This document shows, piece after piece, positions 1-10,985 of a stretch of 64,000 nt of DNA. Where the stretch lies: positions 682,001 to 746,000 of the forward strand of contig JARGSG010000019.1 of the NCBI GenBank assembly GCA_030374805.1, written 5' to 3'. The stretch's first letter is position 1; each line of letters opens with the position of its first letter. The stretch comes from Gracilaria gracilis (taxonomy: Eukaryota; Rhodophyta; Florideophyceae; Gracilariales; Gracilariaceae). Below the pieces are notes generated by a model, which was given only the letters and a program-made list of their open reading frames with translations, ran no database searches and had not been told where the DNA came from. The position numbers were made by a program, and so were the translations under genes.

Positions 1-376
1 CCAACAGTCCACGACATTCTTGGAAAGGTCTTCAATGTTAGCAAATTGATTTCCAACCTCATAAACACTCCTTGCCAAACGACCCTAGACATTTTTTATC
101 AAACTAGTCTGGCAACGTTGCCAGCAAATCTACCACATCAATGTCTCGATCAGAAAGCCATTTTTTCGTGTAGTTTGACCGATGTGTTAATGCTTCGTCA
201 TACATCAACGTCCATCTTTCACCGCAAGAATCAGCCGCAAACAAAAGTAAAGTACGCTCTAATATTTGTCAATACTAACTAAATCTTAGTTACCCTCCAC
301 GTGGTCTAAATCACTTATTCCGTAATACGAAATTGCAGCCCAGATCATGATTTATTCACCACCTTGCTGTCTCTTA
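1..376 (-). pseudogene. Tc1-like transposase, C-terminal part beyond the LTR
   Basis: The minus strand continues the Tc1 transposase left of the solo LTR. Recognisable stretches are IMIWAAISYYG near 340, WTLMYDEALTH near 190-210 (the family's QQDNAPIH region, second Asp kept) and YEVGNQFANIEDLSK near 10-60 at the window edge. The frame is decayed: in-frame stops occur, including one where the family has GGxxMVWG and one at the Trp of the PDLNPIENVW region, and a frame change lies in the LPD..P region near 120. Together with 885-1410 it makes one broken transposase of roughly normal family length. Confidence 0.75.
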
Positions 377-884
377 TGTCGTACAAATACCGATAAGTTG
401 TGGTGTCCGCCTGGTGGAGAGAACGCACGACGGCTCAACCTAAAGCGGAAAAACACACAACCAATATGGTAGTAGGGCACCTGAAACCCGCAGGGGCAAA
501 CGGCGCGGCAACTAGTCTAGACCGTGTAAGTGTACGGTTGTAGACATCGACGCGCGGTAAAACCTGAAGAGTAATAGAGTAGCAAGTGACCAAGATGGTA
601 GACTTACTGCCCTAGTGGTGCCTGACTTTAGAATACCCAAGCGGGAAGGCGAGGTGCACCGTAATATATACAAGATGCACCGACGCCGATCTCTCATGCG
701 GGCATGACGTCATCGGCTGCACCCATGACCTAATGTCACGGGCCAGCAATGCTAAGCTATCGTAAACTATAAATTAGAAATAACAAATTATAAAATACAG
801 AATACCAATTATGTGCAGTGCAGCCAGCAAGGCGCACCAGTAGGCCCACGTTGCACGAACCCATTGAGGTCTTATTGTACTACA
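377..884 (-). repeat. Solo LTR of the Ty3/gypsy family seen whole at 50.7-62.3 kb
   Basis: 508 bp, bounded by TGTCGTAC and GTACTACA (read on the plus strand) and flanked by the 5-bp duplication TCTTA at 372-376 and 885-889. It is about 94% identical by eye to the LTR at 50,676-51,183. A solo LTR arises by recombination between the two LTRs of a full element. It sits inside the Tc1 transposase, so this retroelement copy is younger than the Tc1 copy. It carries two ACC-N5-GGT motifs (about 459 and 588). Confidence 0.92.
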
Positions 885-1410
885 TCTTAAAAAATATCTC
901 TGGGGTGGTGCGTAAGTCATGCCAGTATAAAGCGAGACCGTCAGGACCATCGAGGTTGAACTTCTTTTGGTCGGTAGAGACCACACGCTTCCATTTGATA
1001 GCTCCGAGCTCCCGTTCACTGCGCGCCCATTTGAGCCAGTTTTCTTTATGCGACTTTCTCATATAAGGCCCTCGAGGCATCCTCTGATAACGTAGGTGGG
1101 GCAATGCGGACAGAAGTTCTTGAACCCTGCGGACTGAGACTGGCAAATCGTACTGCTTCTTGATATCTGCGGTGCTGCTTCGCGACCTTGTAGCCTGTCT
1201 GACAAGAGCTCTGATGGTGGTGTTGGACAGTTTGACATTTCGTGGCTTGAATTGTCGCTGCTGGTGAGGCTTCGGCTTATTAAGGAACTTTTTGATGCAG
1301 CCACGGCTTCGTCCGATTTCCTCCGCTATCGCTCTCTGAGAGAGGCCGTGGCTGTGGTGAGCAAGAATGATGCCTTTCTCGCGGTTGGTTAAAACAGGCC
1401 CACGAGGCAT
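885..1410 (-). pseudogene. Tc1-like transposase, N-terminal part
   Basis: The start is the Met of MPRGPVLTNREKG at 1410; an upstream Met at 1455 is possible but reads into leader sequence. Residues about 5-50 form the first helix-turn-helix (LSQRAIAEEIGRS), followed by a second winged-helix DNA-binding segment. The catalytic domain begins with VVSTDQKKFNLDGPDG, where family members usually have FSDE, so the first catalytic Asp is kept. The frame is then interrupted by the inserted LTR at the sequence encoding PEIFFK. Cut-and-paste transposase of the DDE/D superfamily, nuclear. Not functional in its present form. Confidence 0.85.
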
Positions 1411-1743
1411 GTTTGATGGGTGTTTGAGTTGAAATTTGGCACGTAGGCCAGTCACGTGCCTTTATATATGTACGCAGAGTTTGATTTTGGCGCGCTTTTG
1501 GTAACAGAGTTCTGGTATAAAACATTTTGTGGGCTATATAAAATTTCGTGGATCTATAAAGCTTTCGACATATGTTTTTATGATTTGCGAAGTTCTGGAA
1601 AACGGTTTTTGTGGCTTTATGATATCCTTTTACAAGTCATTGTAAGTACTAACTACTCGGATCCTGTCTGGGCACCTCTGCAATGGGGTTTTTGTGTTGG
1701 TTCTGAATGAATTTCTGGATCTATAGACATTCCGCGGACTGTA

Positions 1744-2690
1744 CCAACGACGCATCAGAAAAGATAAAATAAGAAGATCATCATGAAAATTTTTACAACA
1801 ATCGTTGGTTTTTGTTTCTTATGGCAGCGGATGCAATTCGTCGCTCATAACACGCACAGACCTTGATCACAAGACATTGAGTTACTTGCTCAGAGAGTTT
1901 AAACCGTACTACGTGAGAACACCATTTTGATAGGGGAAACGGTGCGAATGATGACAGACCCAAGGACGGGGGGACACAAAAACACAGCAAAAAGGACAAA
2001 ACAGAAAGTGCTCTCGAGAGTACCAGCCCAACACGGTGTGCAGCGGTAGTAGGCAAGAGTCCGTAGTAAACACAAAAACTGTGCAAAATATCGACGGCGG
2101 AGCTGAAACGTGTAGCAATCGTAAGCCACAGCACGGTCAAAACTATAGGTCTAGTGCCGGCAGAAACTGAAACGAAACAACAACACAGAAGCAGAAGCTC
2201 CCTCTCGCAGGACCAAACGTGGATCACCTGCCGGGAGCAACACTTCTAAAGCAGAAGCACAAGACCGACCCAAGAAAGGGGTAGTGCTTTTCAGGCTCTC
2301 GTCAGAAGAGGGCGGGAGACCGAGCCGCCAAGAGAAAAGAAATTGTTGAAGGGGGGAGAGAACGACAGGGGGAAGCAAGACAGAGTTTGCTGTGAAAGAA
2401 GGTGGGGGTCGTTGTGAAAGGGGAAGTGGTCTGGCCGGAGTTGGTCGAGATGCGACCGCTCCGGTCCTTTTATGCACAGCTGAACCTTCAAAACGAGGCT
2501 CTAAACGCATTTACACCTACAATAACCAATAAGATGCTTACTTGTGTAACATCTTCTCCGTCTCTGCCACTCACCGCAGATGCAGTGGCGCTTAAGTAGA
2601 CAGAGGAGTCGCCGAGAACCATGCGGTGCACTCCCGTGCACCATCCGTAGAAAACTAAAATATCAAAGTAGAGAGACTTGTAGACTGACA
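1744..2690. other. Unassigned interval
   Basis: I see no recognisable gene here. Open stretches on the minus strand (1793-2227 and 2151-2510) translate to Ser/Leu/Phe/Pro-rich sequence without any motif I know and are probably chance. The DNA at 2150-2450 is purine-rich on the plus strand. Confidence 0.4.
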
Positions 2691-2778
2691 CACTGTGTAT
2701 ACGTGTACCACGCACGCTGCACGGAAACGCGTGCCAGGCTACGAACAGTTTACACCGTACACAGTATATAAGTACATA

Positions 2779-3656
2779 CAAATGCGTTTCCCAACCAACC
2801 GAGGCACATTAAGATTGATAGATTCTATCACCTACTTAGGTTGGTCATTGTCACACAGAAGGAAAAACCGCTCTTTAATGAATCTATCGCTCATTTTTGG
2901 AACCACCGCAAGTGTTTCCTCATTAATCAAAATATACGTCCGACGTCTTTTCATCAAAATTCTAGCAAAAGACCCAATGGCTGCTGCGAAGATGCCCTCT
3001 TATTTGGAGACTCAATGCACGATGAGCCTGATACAACTCAATTTTCCATTTTTTCAGCACTTCTACTGTTTTGCTGATAGACTAAAACTGAAACTACAAA
3101 AAAGTGGGGACAAGATCATTCAGAAACACTTTTACAACGGCTGGACTTATGATCATTATGTAGCAAAGGTCTTTACATTCAGCCTAACAGGGGTAATAAT
3201 TTCATTTGGATTGAATGCATCGGGAGCAATGCACTACTCTTATGTTGCAGAGAAATCCGGCGTGTACGAAAAATTGAAACGGCGGAAGAAGAGTATGAGG
3301 GACGTTGCGTGATCGATGCGGCATTTTCCAGAGGATGGTATCCATTTTTACTTAAAAGCAGTCCGAATATAGTCGTCATCGCCGCTAACGCGTCTCAAAT
3401 TGGAAACCGTTAGACAGGCCACATCGCTTCGACAGAGTGCTGATTGAGGAATGCGCCCGTTCAAATCATGCTTTCAGCGGGTCGAAGATAGAATCCGGTA
3501 CAAACCGTATGGTGAACGAAAGATTTTCTGACGTCCTTAGTTCTTCTGTTCATCCTCCGAACTAGAATGATGGGGTTAAATCAGATCCGAATGGTATTCA
3601 AACCAGCATTGCACTGCCACGCGAACTCGTTGTCTGCTCAAATGTTATCATTCTGA
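2779..3656 (+). pseudogene. Harbinger/DDE_Tnp_4-type transposase, decayed
   Basis: Recognisable blocks in order: MRFPTNRGTLRLIDSI, LKLKLQKSGDKIIQK, FYNGWTYDHYVAKVF, GLNASGAMHYSYVAEKSG, CVIDAAFSRGWYPFLLKSS, RQATSLRQSA, and EDRIRYKPYGERKIF near the end. These follow the order of DDE superfamily endonuclease proteins common in oomycete genomes (from memory). The reading frame changes after KKSMRDVA near 3310, and stops follow near 3411, 3468 and 3530. The catalytic-site block usually reads GALHDS but here reads GAMHYS, so that Asp is lost. Inactive relic of a cut-and-paste transposase. Confidence 0.75.
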
Positions 3657-4440
3657 AGGGCATCACTATGGTGTCCACCATTCGGTGCACGACCAGCACC
3701 AATATAAAGCATCATCATGCTCATTATGTCTTCGTGGTTTTTCTGTCCTGAGTCTATTAGACGTTCAAATCTAAGAGCCTTCCGCTGTTCCCTCTCTCTC
3801 CGTCGCTGCTCCCATTCTCTTTCGCGATCTATACGAAGCTCCTCCCCCTTTCTTTGTTCCCTCCTATCTTTTTGATCATCAAGGATCGAGAAATTGTAGA
3901 GAGCAACCAGATGTTAGTTTCCATCAGGTTTGTTTCGACGCATGTGTTAAGCAGCGAGATTGAAAAGCAGCGGGGGTGACGAGCGCAGTGGTTGGAAGCG
4001 CTTTTTCAACATCATCCTCTTCGCCTTGATGGTCGTCATTCTCTTCTTGAAGTGCTTCATCGAGGTCAGTAGCGTGTTCTTCTTCTTGATTACTCCCCAA
4101 ATCGAGGCCCACATCCTCACCAGCGTTACCAATGTCGCACTTCTCCCTGATCATCTCGTTGGTCTTCTTTGTTCGCTTCACATCCGGAGGGCAATGCAGT
4201 TCTCCTGTTGGGACCTCGGTTCTGGATACGGCTGCCAATTTCCGACGACGTGACTCGGGAGTACGTTTATAAGAAGAGGACACATCGTGATGATTCTTGG
4301 TAACTGTGTCCCATTCCATTGGTCCCATCGGCAAGAAGTGTTCCGACAGGTCCAATAAACTGTTCACTGTTCTCGTCGTAAAGCTGAACCCACGTGACTT
4401 ATTGTTTTTCTGCTTCTTAAACGGATGCGACGCGCCCGGA
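3638..4440 (-). pseudogene. DUF6818 / Myb-SANT-like DNA-binding protein, decayed
   Basis: The first two thirds read FTTRTVNSLLDLSEHFLPMG, PMEWDTV, SRRRKLAAVSRTEVPTGELH and CPPDVKRTKK, the order of the DUF6818 (Myb/SANT-like) domain. An acidic stretch follows (QEEEHATDLDEALQEENDD), then a highly charged coiled coil (REREWEQRRREREQRKALRF) and the end MSMMMLYIGAGRAPNGG. The acidic part ends at a TGA at 3924, and the coiled coil continues in another frame from about 3920 with one more stop near 3907, so it is broken. No ATG start is visible: the frame is open from a stop near 4490. Likely a DNA-binding partner of the convergent transposase, possibly instead a dispersed host family member. Confidence 0.7.
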
Positions 4441-4456
4441 TGTGCAGCGCAAGGTA

Positions 4457-5223
4457 CGGAGCGTTTATGAATCCCTGGTTTATTGGTGTTTGCTCAGGAT
4501 GAATTACATCTCAAGGCACGCGTAGCTACCGTTCTACCACTGACGAAGGTTGAAGGTATATCCGACACCAGCTGTACATCGCTCTGCGACTTTGGCGCCG
4601 TAGTCTTAACAGTCAACAGTGGACTTGGACTGTTTTCGTGTTGCTCGTTCATTGCGAAGAAGAAAAGATTGGTCAGAAGCCCAATGGTTGACGAAGAATG
4701 CAGATATGTGATTAACGCACCACTATGGAGGGACTCATTATTGAGCGGGCCGGGGATATGGATTTTTCTGAATTTTTGCATCATCGTTGGAGACGGCCAT
4801 GAGCGGGAGCGGGCTCTCGTTTAGGTTGGGCATCGATGCAATTATAGCGGGGTATACAATGCCGGAGGTGTGTTTGCGTGGCGGTATTACTCGCTTCGCA
4901 CGTCTCCGGACGTCGTGCGAAGTGGAGCACGCAAGTCACGGAAAACAAACAAATCGTGACGATTTGGGTGTGCGCAAACAGTGTCTTTGTATTTTCAGGA
5001 GACGCCCATTTTCTACATACCCTTCTCAAATGCTTAATTTTGGACAAGGCAATATTTGAAACTGTTTCCCGCCACAAATACGATAGACCGAAAACACACC
5101 GACCGGCGCCTGTCAGCATACCCGATCGCTTGCGTAGCTCCCGCGCAATTTCAAACGCTCAAGAGCTAGAGATATGGATAGCTATGCACCATATAAACAG
5201 TCTCACGACTCTCTGAGGACCAT
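4457..5223. other. Unassigned interval
   Basis: Overlapping open stretches on both strands (4483-4824 plus, 4781-5119 minus) show no motif I recognise. It may contain the outer part of the Harbinger-type element to the left and the 5' part of the pogo-like element to the right. Confidence 0.3.
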
Positions 5224-6130
5224 ATGACTGCGAGTAAAACCGCGTTCTGTCAGTTTTTATCAATCGTGCCACCATCAATGCGACGCCAGGCAGCCGACCG
5301 TCAAAATATGCAACAACTTCTCTCAATACAACGAGGAAAACGGTTGATGGCTGTATCGCTTTTACGCACTAACCATACAGTACAAAGCACTGCTGGGACA
5401 ATTGAAGTTTCTTGCGGCACCGTCCAGCGACTAAAGAAGTGTATCAAGGAGAAGAACCAGACAGAGCTGCAGCGCTTTACAAACATAAAAATCGCAGCAG
5501 TCCGCCCACGAGCAATCAACAAAAAGGAAGCCAGTTTGATAAACGATAGAATCAAACTGGCTTCACAGCATAGGTTTGCTGTTACCAACGAAACATTTCG
5601 ACATGTTTTATGGCGCGTAGCCACCGATGGGTGACATAGATACAAAACTGGTGTACCCAGTAACGAGACGGTACGCTCGTACAGAGCTCAAGATTCTAAT
5701 ATATCTTAAAAAATATGGAAAACAAAAAATACGCGCTGACACCACGGTACTTTGATGAACGCCAATCCTTTGCTGATTTAGACAGAACTGCCGTTGATTG
5801 CACATTTTTAACTTAAGAGAAGGCATTAACATCCTCAAAAACAAAAAGCAGCGAGTACAAAGCCGTTAGGTCTACCTATGGTGTCAGTAAGCACATCACT
5901 GCAGTTATTGTGGTTTCCGCTGCTAGTGTAGTCGCATCTTTTTTCTTCATCGTAGCTGGGGTTCCAAAAAACACAGACTGGTTTGCTCCGATGACAGAAA
6001 AGTTCCTGAATGCCCCACAGAGAATTATAAAGAGAATGGGCACTTGCTACTTTCATTCTTGTGGTGTGCTTGTCTTTGATCTGTCTAAAAGCAGACAAAG
6101 CAAAATTAGTGAGCAATCGAAATTCCTGCG
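5224..6130 (+). pseudogene. Pogo-like (DDE_1 superfamily) transposase, N-terminal half, decayed
   Basis: Residues 1-136 (5224-5634) contain a helix-turn-helix segment (MAVSLLRTNHTVQSTAGT, then SCGTVQRLKK) and a CENP-B/Tc5-like second segment (KKEASLINDRIKLASQHRFAV). Past a frame change and stops the plus strand continues with VPSNETVRSYRARN, then STYGVSKHITAVIVVSAA and FFIVAGVPKNTDWF. These are the order and spacing of DDE_1 transposases (the SKHITAV..SA.G...PPFFIV block). The C-terminal catalytic part is missing, because LINE sequence starts at about 6190. I assign the superfamily from motif order only. Confidence 0.6.
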
Positions 6131-6196
6131 GAGATCAAAAACCACAGCGGGTACACAAGAATCAAAAATTGCGTCCACAATTCGTCTTCTTTAACT

Positions 6197-6995
6197 CAAC
6201 ATTCGAAAACTTCTTCGAACTGCCAAACGATCGGAGATCGCAAAGGTTGCAGACCAGCACAACATTGATCTCATCTGCCTCCAAGACACGTTCCTAACCC
6301 CGACAGATCAAACTCCCAGAATCGATGGTTACAAGATAATTGGAAGGTGCGACAGGGTTGCTGGATATACAACTGCAAGGGATTGTGGCGGAAGAGCTGC
6401 GATATACCAAAGGATTGGTTTCGTTGCAGAAATCGCGGAAGAGGGATCAACGGCACCTGGAATTGAGTCAGTTGCTGTGACGGTGCGAACAGCAAAAGGC
6501 ACTCTGTCTTTTGTGACCTGCTATATTGCGTCCTTTTTGCGACACTCCAACCGGTATGAAGGGTTCTCGAATGAACATATTATATGTGCGGATTGTAATG
6601 TTTGTGGATCATGGGGTAGAAGTATCAGGAATTGACATGGAGACCTACTTGGAGAGCACGGACACGCATGTTCTGAATGCGCCAGGAGTACCAACAAGAA
6701 CGGAGCCATCCCGTGGGACTCAAAGTGCCATATACATAACTGTAGTACCATCGATATGGATTCCATACGGCAGTTGGGAAGCCAAAAAAGCCCATTTTCG
6801 GATCACCACCCCATTTTCATCACAGTAGATGTTCCTCCCCTTGAACAGAAAAAAATCCGGCGATGGAGTCTGAAAAAAGCGGACTGGGACGCCTATAAGA
6901 AACGAGTCACCAAGGACCTTGAAATGCGCCCAGCGGATGAAAACTGGAGTATTGAAAGAGAGAACAAAGAGCTAGTGGCAGCAATAACAGCATAA
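6197..6995 (+). pseudogene. LINE endonuclease (APE-type EEP domain)
   Basis: The frame opens LNIRKLLRTAKRSEIAK, then HNIDLICLQDTFLTP, the usual N-terminal landmark (the LQDT/LQE glutamate region). Later blocks are YLESTDTHVLNAPGVPTRTE, PSRGTQSAIYIT and FSDHHPIFITVDVPP, the last carrying the catalytic SDHxP His. The protein switches frame in the middle (around 6530-6650 and again near 6760), so it is broken. The endonuclease nicks target DNA to prime reverse transcription. Confidence 0.8.
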
Positions 6996-7379
6996 GCGAA
7001 ACAAGCTGCACCCAAAGAACGGATGTGACGAAGGACACCGTGGTTGTGTGAGTAAGCCTCTCTTGCAGTCCAGGATCAGACAAAAGCCTGAGAAAATTGG
7101 CGCAGAAATCCAGACGAAGAGGCAACAAGTAGACTTTAAAAGATCCGTTGGGAGACCGCAAAAGTGATTGACAGACTAAAGAGGGAAAGTTGGAGGAACT
7201 TCGTAACTGGGCTTGAGCCCCATACAGACGACCATAAATTATGGAGGCTGTTCAAAGCAATTGACACCAGCAGAGGAACCTCAACAGCCATGTATCCACC
7301 AAACGGCCAGTCTTGGTCAAATGGAAAAAGAGCTCAGTGGTTCTTGCGAACGAGGCTCCGCAAAGCGAGAACCTTGTGA

Positions 7380-8500
7380 AAGGATTACGAACGATGAAAC
7401 AAGTATCGCAAGGCTCTAGACCACTCTGCTATAGAGGTTAGGGACGAAGAACCCGAACGTTTTGAAATAGAACATCTGAAAAGCGTACTCAACGAAATGG
7501 ATGAGAAGAGAGCTTCAGGACCAGACGAAGTAGAAGTAGCGTTTCTGAAGAGGCTCCCAGAGGAAGGGCTAACACGGCTTTTTCGGCTTGTGAATAGAAC
7601 GTACAAAAAGGGTAAAACTCGGAGAAAGTGGGGAATAGCAACACTGGTCCCTATTCCAAAGCCAGGGGCTCGCGGGCATTTCCGCCCACTTTCACTAACC
7701 CCAGTAATTGCCGGGGCAGCAGAAAGGTTAATCCAAAAATGTTCATTCAATGGCTGGAGCTCAACCTACCCCTACAGCAGCAGGATTCAGAATGGGAAGA
7801 AACACGGAAGATCACGTAGCTGCGCTCACTGAAAGCATCACGAACGGGTAAGATCATAAAAAGGCAACCGCTGGCGGCGTTCTGTGACATCTCTAAAGCC
7901 TACGATCGCGTTCCACATCATCTGCTTTTCACAAAACTGAAGTACATGGGCTGCCTGCCCCATCTATGGAAGTGGCTACGAAGTTTTGTAATGGGTAGAA
8001 GATGGAAGTCTAGATGGAAATCTGCATTCAGGCCAGAGGCTCTAGTACCGCAGGGGCTATCACAAGGAGGTAATCTGTCACCAGGGCTATGAATAGCGTT
8101 CCTCGTTGACATGCCGTTCAAAATAAACAAAGAAAATAATGTCAAAGTAAGCCTCTTCGCCGACGATACCACACTGTGGGCGACTGACGAAACACCTGAA
8201 TAGTGCAAGACAGAACTCCAAGCCGCCTTAAAAACGCTCGAGCATTACTCTGAGGAAAATGAAATGCTCATTAACCAAGTAAAACAGTCTTGGTTTCCTT
8301 CACCGATAGTAGGGGGCAGAAACAACCGGAAAGATATGCAATAACGCTGGGGGGAGCTGAGGTGAAGCCGAGTGAGTAGGTGCGGTTTCTTGGGGTGCTG
8401 CTTGACTCAATACTGAATTTCAAGAGCCACTTGGATCTAATCGCTTCAAGGTATAGAATACGAAACAACTTTGTGTGATGTCTGACAGGCAGATCTTGGG
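7380..8500 (+). pseudogene. LINE reverse transcriptase domain
   Basis: Blocks in order: MDEKRASGPDEVEVAFLKRL (the usual K-x-PGPDG region), RRKWGIATLVPIPKPGA, RPLSLTPVIAGAAERLI, FCDISKAYDRVPHHLLF, PEALVPQGLSQGGNLSPGL and VSLFADDTTLW, with the catalytic FADD at about 8152-8166. After this come NEMLIN and a thumb segment that matches the minus-strand LINE at 29.0-29.3 kb. Frame changes near 7800-7860 and stops in the thumb show it is inactive. Confidence 0.85.
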
Positions 8501-8530
8501 CTGCCTATTAGGGATGTTACCGGACGAATT

Positions 8531-10985
8531 TCGCTCCGGAATTCCCTAATTTAATGGCTGTTTTTTCCAGTCCGGGACCAATGCAGTCTGTGCGTACCTA
8601 AAATAAAGGGCTGATATTGAGCAAGCACCTTTTCCAAAGAAAAGGTTGTAAAGAAACTTGTTAGCCGTACTGATGGGATCAAGGAAAATCGTAATGAAGC
8701 ATATAAATTTAACCTGGAAACAAACGTTCGTAGCTAAAAACATTCTGACTTTTGGACGGTTCAAAGCAGTAGTTTCGGAAATAGCCACAGAACCGGATTT
8801 TTGGGGCACAGATTACACGTGGACTATGTGGAAAGGATTGTAGCAAACGGATACAAGTAATGATACCCTTCTAACGGAATATTGTCATGATCCTCGTATA
8901 TATGGTGTGGATTTGAGGAGTCGGGAGTACCAGGAGAGGCCCGGCGCTGCGCGGGCCCGCCAGTCAAATTGCGTAGATCAAGGACGGCTTTTGCCGCTTT
9001 AGTCGTACTTGGCAAACTTTACGACTCCCATTCCCACGCTCATCGTCAACCCTGCCACTACCACCTCCAATCCTGATCCTCCTCCTGCCTTTGCTCCCAC
9101 TCCCGCCCCTGCCCATTCTAAGATTCCAATGTTACATCCTACTGTTCTCGACGACAGCACGCAATCGAACGCCCGTCATACCATCCACATCTCTCACGGG
9201 TCTCATCGAACCGTGTGTATTGTTCTTCACGTGACTTCTTCTTTTGGAGCAGAACAACAACCTCCATTACCGTGCATATCGCGTTCGGCGCCAACCCCCG
9301 CTGTCCATATCACCTCCGCCACCAATGTCACCAACACACGGCATGTCGAAGAGATGTGCAAGGTGGACTTCAACCGGCGCTGAGGGCCACTTATCCAACA
9401 ACTATACCACGTATGGCGATGAGCTGTAACGATCTCATACACAGGCACCCCTATCTTTTCAGGGGCCGCAACCATCGCCGTCTTGGACGAGACCTCAACA
9501 AAAACATGCAGCGGTGCGAGATAGAACTAAAGCATGCAAAACGGCGGCCACACTCGAGCGTAGGCGCCGGCGCGAACGCTTCCAAATGCTAACGCGACCC
9601 ATACATCGCAACATGTCATGTGGCCATTGCGAGCGTTACAGGTCGATTGGTTACCACAGCATAGAAAGAAATCGCGTGCAAAGTGCGGTGGGGGTGGTAG
9701 GATCATTAGGCGACTAGCCTGCGAATGCGCTATAGGATTCTTATCAAAACCCCGTATCTCACATGCAATCGTGCTATCGGTTGGGCGCGTTATTGTATTC
9801 ATCCCTCGTCGTGGTAGTGCTCGTGCTTGGCAAAAAGCAGCCTTTGCAACCACAGAGACACGCGCATGCCACGTCATCACGCTCGCATAGTATTTTGGCA
9901 TACTTGAAGTCGTTGCCCATGTCGATGTTGAGAAACGGTGCCAACTATGCCTTGAGTGTCTTCATTTTGTTCTGTTTCATTCCCAATTTATCCTGCTAGA
10001 TCAGCTCTTCTACGCCCGGAGGTGATCCCAATGCGCCCGACGGCTCCGCGTCTGAGCCCACATACGAATGAGGGGTTAAGCTGTACGGTAAAGCCAGTCT
10101 TGCTTGCGCACTGGGGCAAATTGTGTTTTCGGCCGTGTATCTATTTCTTCTACGTTTCATGAATGCAGGTAGCTCATGGGCGCGTGTTCTGGTATGTTCG
10201 GTTTGTTGATGGCCGTGTTAAGTGTTGCCAAATCAGCGGTGCTCGCACAATTCATTGTGGTCATGCTTGCGTTTCCGGAAGCGTCCCATTTCACATTGCC
10301 TACCGCACTTACGGTAGAATTTTTGGATGAGAGTAATCGAAGCAAGTAATTAGGCGTTCTCAATTGTTTTGCGGTCATTCCGCAAGTTATTGATACCACG
10401 TACGTTTTGTTTGATGCTTTGTTTTGTTTGTACTTCTTTGCTAACATTTGTTCTTGTGTGTGGTAGCTATACGAGATGGGTGTGTGACCGTTTTGGAGAG
10501 GCGGCTGTGCTGGTCATTGGTACTGTGCCACTCCCCACGCCGTGAAGTCTATACTACAGATCTTCTTCGTCTTCAAGTACATTAACAACATCATTTTGCT
10601 CCTTCCGCCTCGCCTAGTTCTCTACATGGCTATCGATGGCTTCATGATGAACCAGCAGCATTCCAGACGCTTTCGAAAGGAGAGAGAGCGCGCCGACGAG
10701 CACCAATGCTTCGTGGCAGAGGACGCACTTTACGCCGCAGCTGATTGACTCGTTTGACTCCAGAGGTCAACATTCTTCGGCTTTGCACCCGTTAGGGTCT
10801 TATTTACTGAGGAAAAGGTTGGTATGCGGCTGTCGTCCTGGCTTGTTGAAGGATTGAACAATTTCTTAGTAAGATGTCTGCTAAAAACGCCATCCAGACG
10901 CATCATATTGCTTCTTCTGAGCGAGCAGGAAGGTCTTCTTGCTACTGAAGTCATCTCGAAATGGCCAAAAGAGGTGTTGGCCGTC
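8531..10985. other. Unassigned interval
   Basis: No recognisable gene. Open stretches include a Pro/Thr/Ala-rich plus-strand one (9009-9383) and a Ser/Thr/Asn-rich minus-strand one (10157-10447, with SKNSTVSAVGNVKWDASGN). Neither shows a motif I know. Several short frames overlap on both strands, as expected for non-coding DNA. Confidence 0.35.

Larger units (their letters stand above)
1..1741 (-). mobile_element. Tc1-like DNA transposon, cut by window edge, holding a solo LTR
   Basis: A Tc1/mariner transposase reads right to left from 1410 to the window edge once the LTR at 377-884 is set aside. The right end is placed at 1741 because the minus strand there starts CAGTCCGCGG directly after a TA (1742-1743), the classical Tc1 end and target. 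The left end lies outside the window, so the terminal inverted repeat pair cannot be checked. Between 1410 and 1741 there is a short leader containing a second partial copy of the end sequence (a GGATCTATA block near 1550 and again near 1717), as sub-terminal repeats often show. Confidence 0.75.
2695..4440. mobile_element. PIF/Harbinger-type element with transposase and DUF6818 Myb-like ORFs, decayed
   Basis: A Harbinger-type DDE endonuclease on the plus strand (about 2779-3656) and a DUF6818/Myb-like ORF on the minus strand (about 3638-4440) converge and overlap by about 19 bp at their stop codons. PIF/Harbinger elements are known to encode two proteins, a transposase and a Myb/SANT-like DNA-binding partner, so I interpret the pair as one element. 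I could not find terminal inverted repeats by eye, so the outer limits are only the limits of recognisable coding sequence. Confidence 0.6.
6190..8530 (+). mobile_element. LINE (non-LTR retrotransposon), endonuclease plus RT, truncated and decayed
   Basis: An apurinic-type endonuclease domain is followed by a reverse transcriptase domain on the same strand, the ORF2 order of I/Jockey-group LINEs. The copy stops soon after the RT thumb (CLTGRSWGCLLGM near 8480-8515), and the RNase H region seen in related copies (12.9-14.4 kb, 27-30 kb) is absent here. Several frame changes and stops are present in both domains. No poly-A tail or target duplication is visible. Confidence 0.8.

Noticed and set aside
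46-282. 78-codon plus-strand ORF at the window start
   Set aside because: The opposite strand encodes recognisable Tc1 transposase C-terminal sequence, so this is a shadow.
2151-2510. 119-codon minus-strand Pro/Ser/Leu-rich ORF as a host gene
   Set aside because: Composition-driven open frame with another frame open on the same strand and no recognisable domain.
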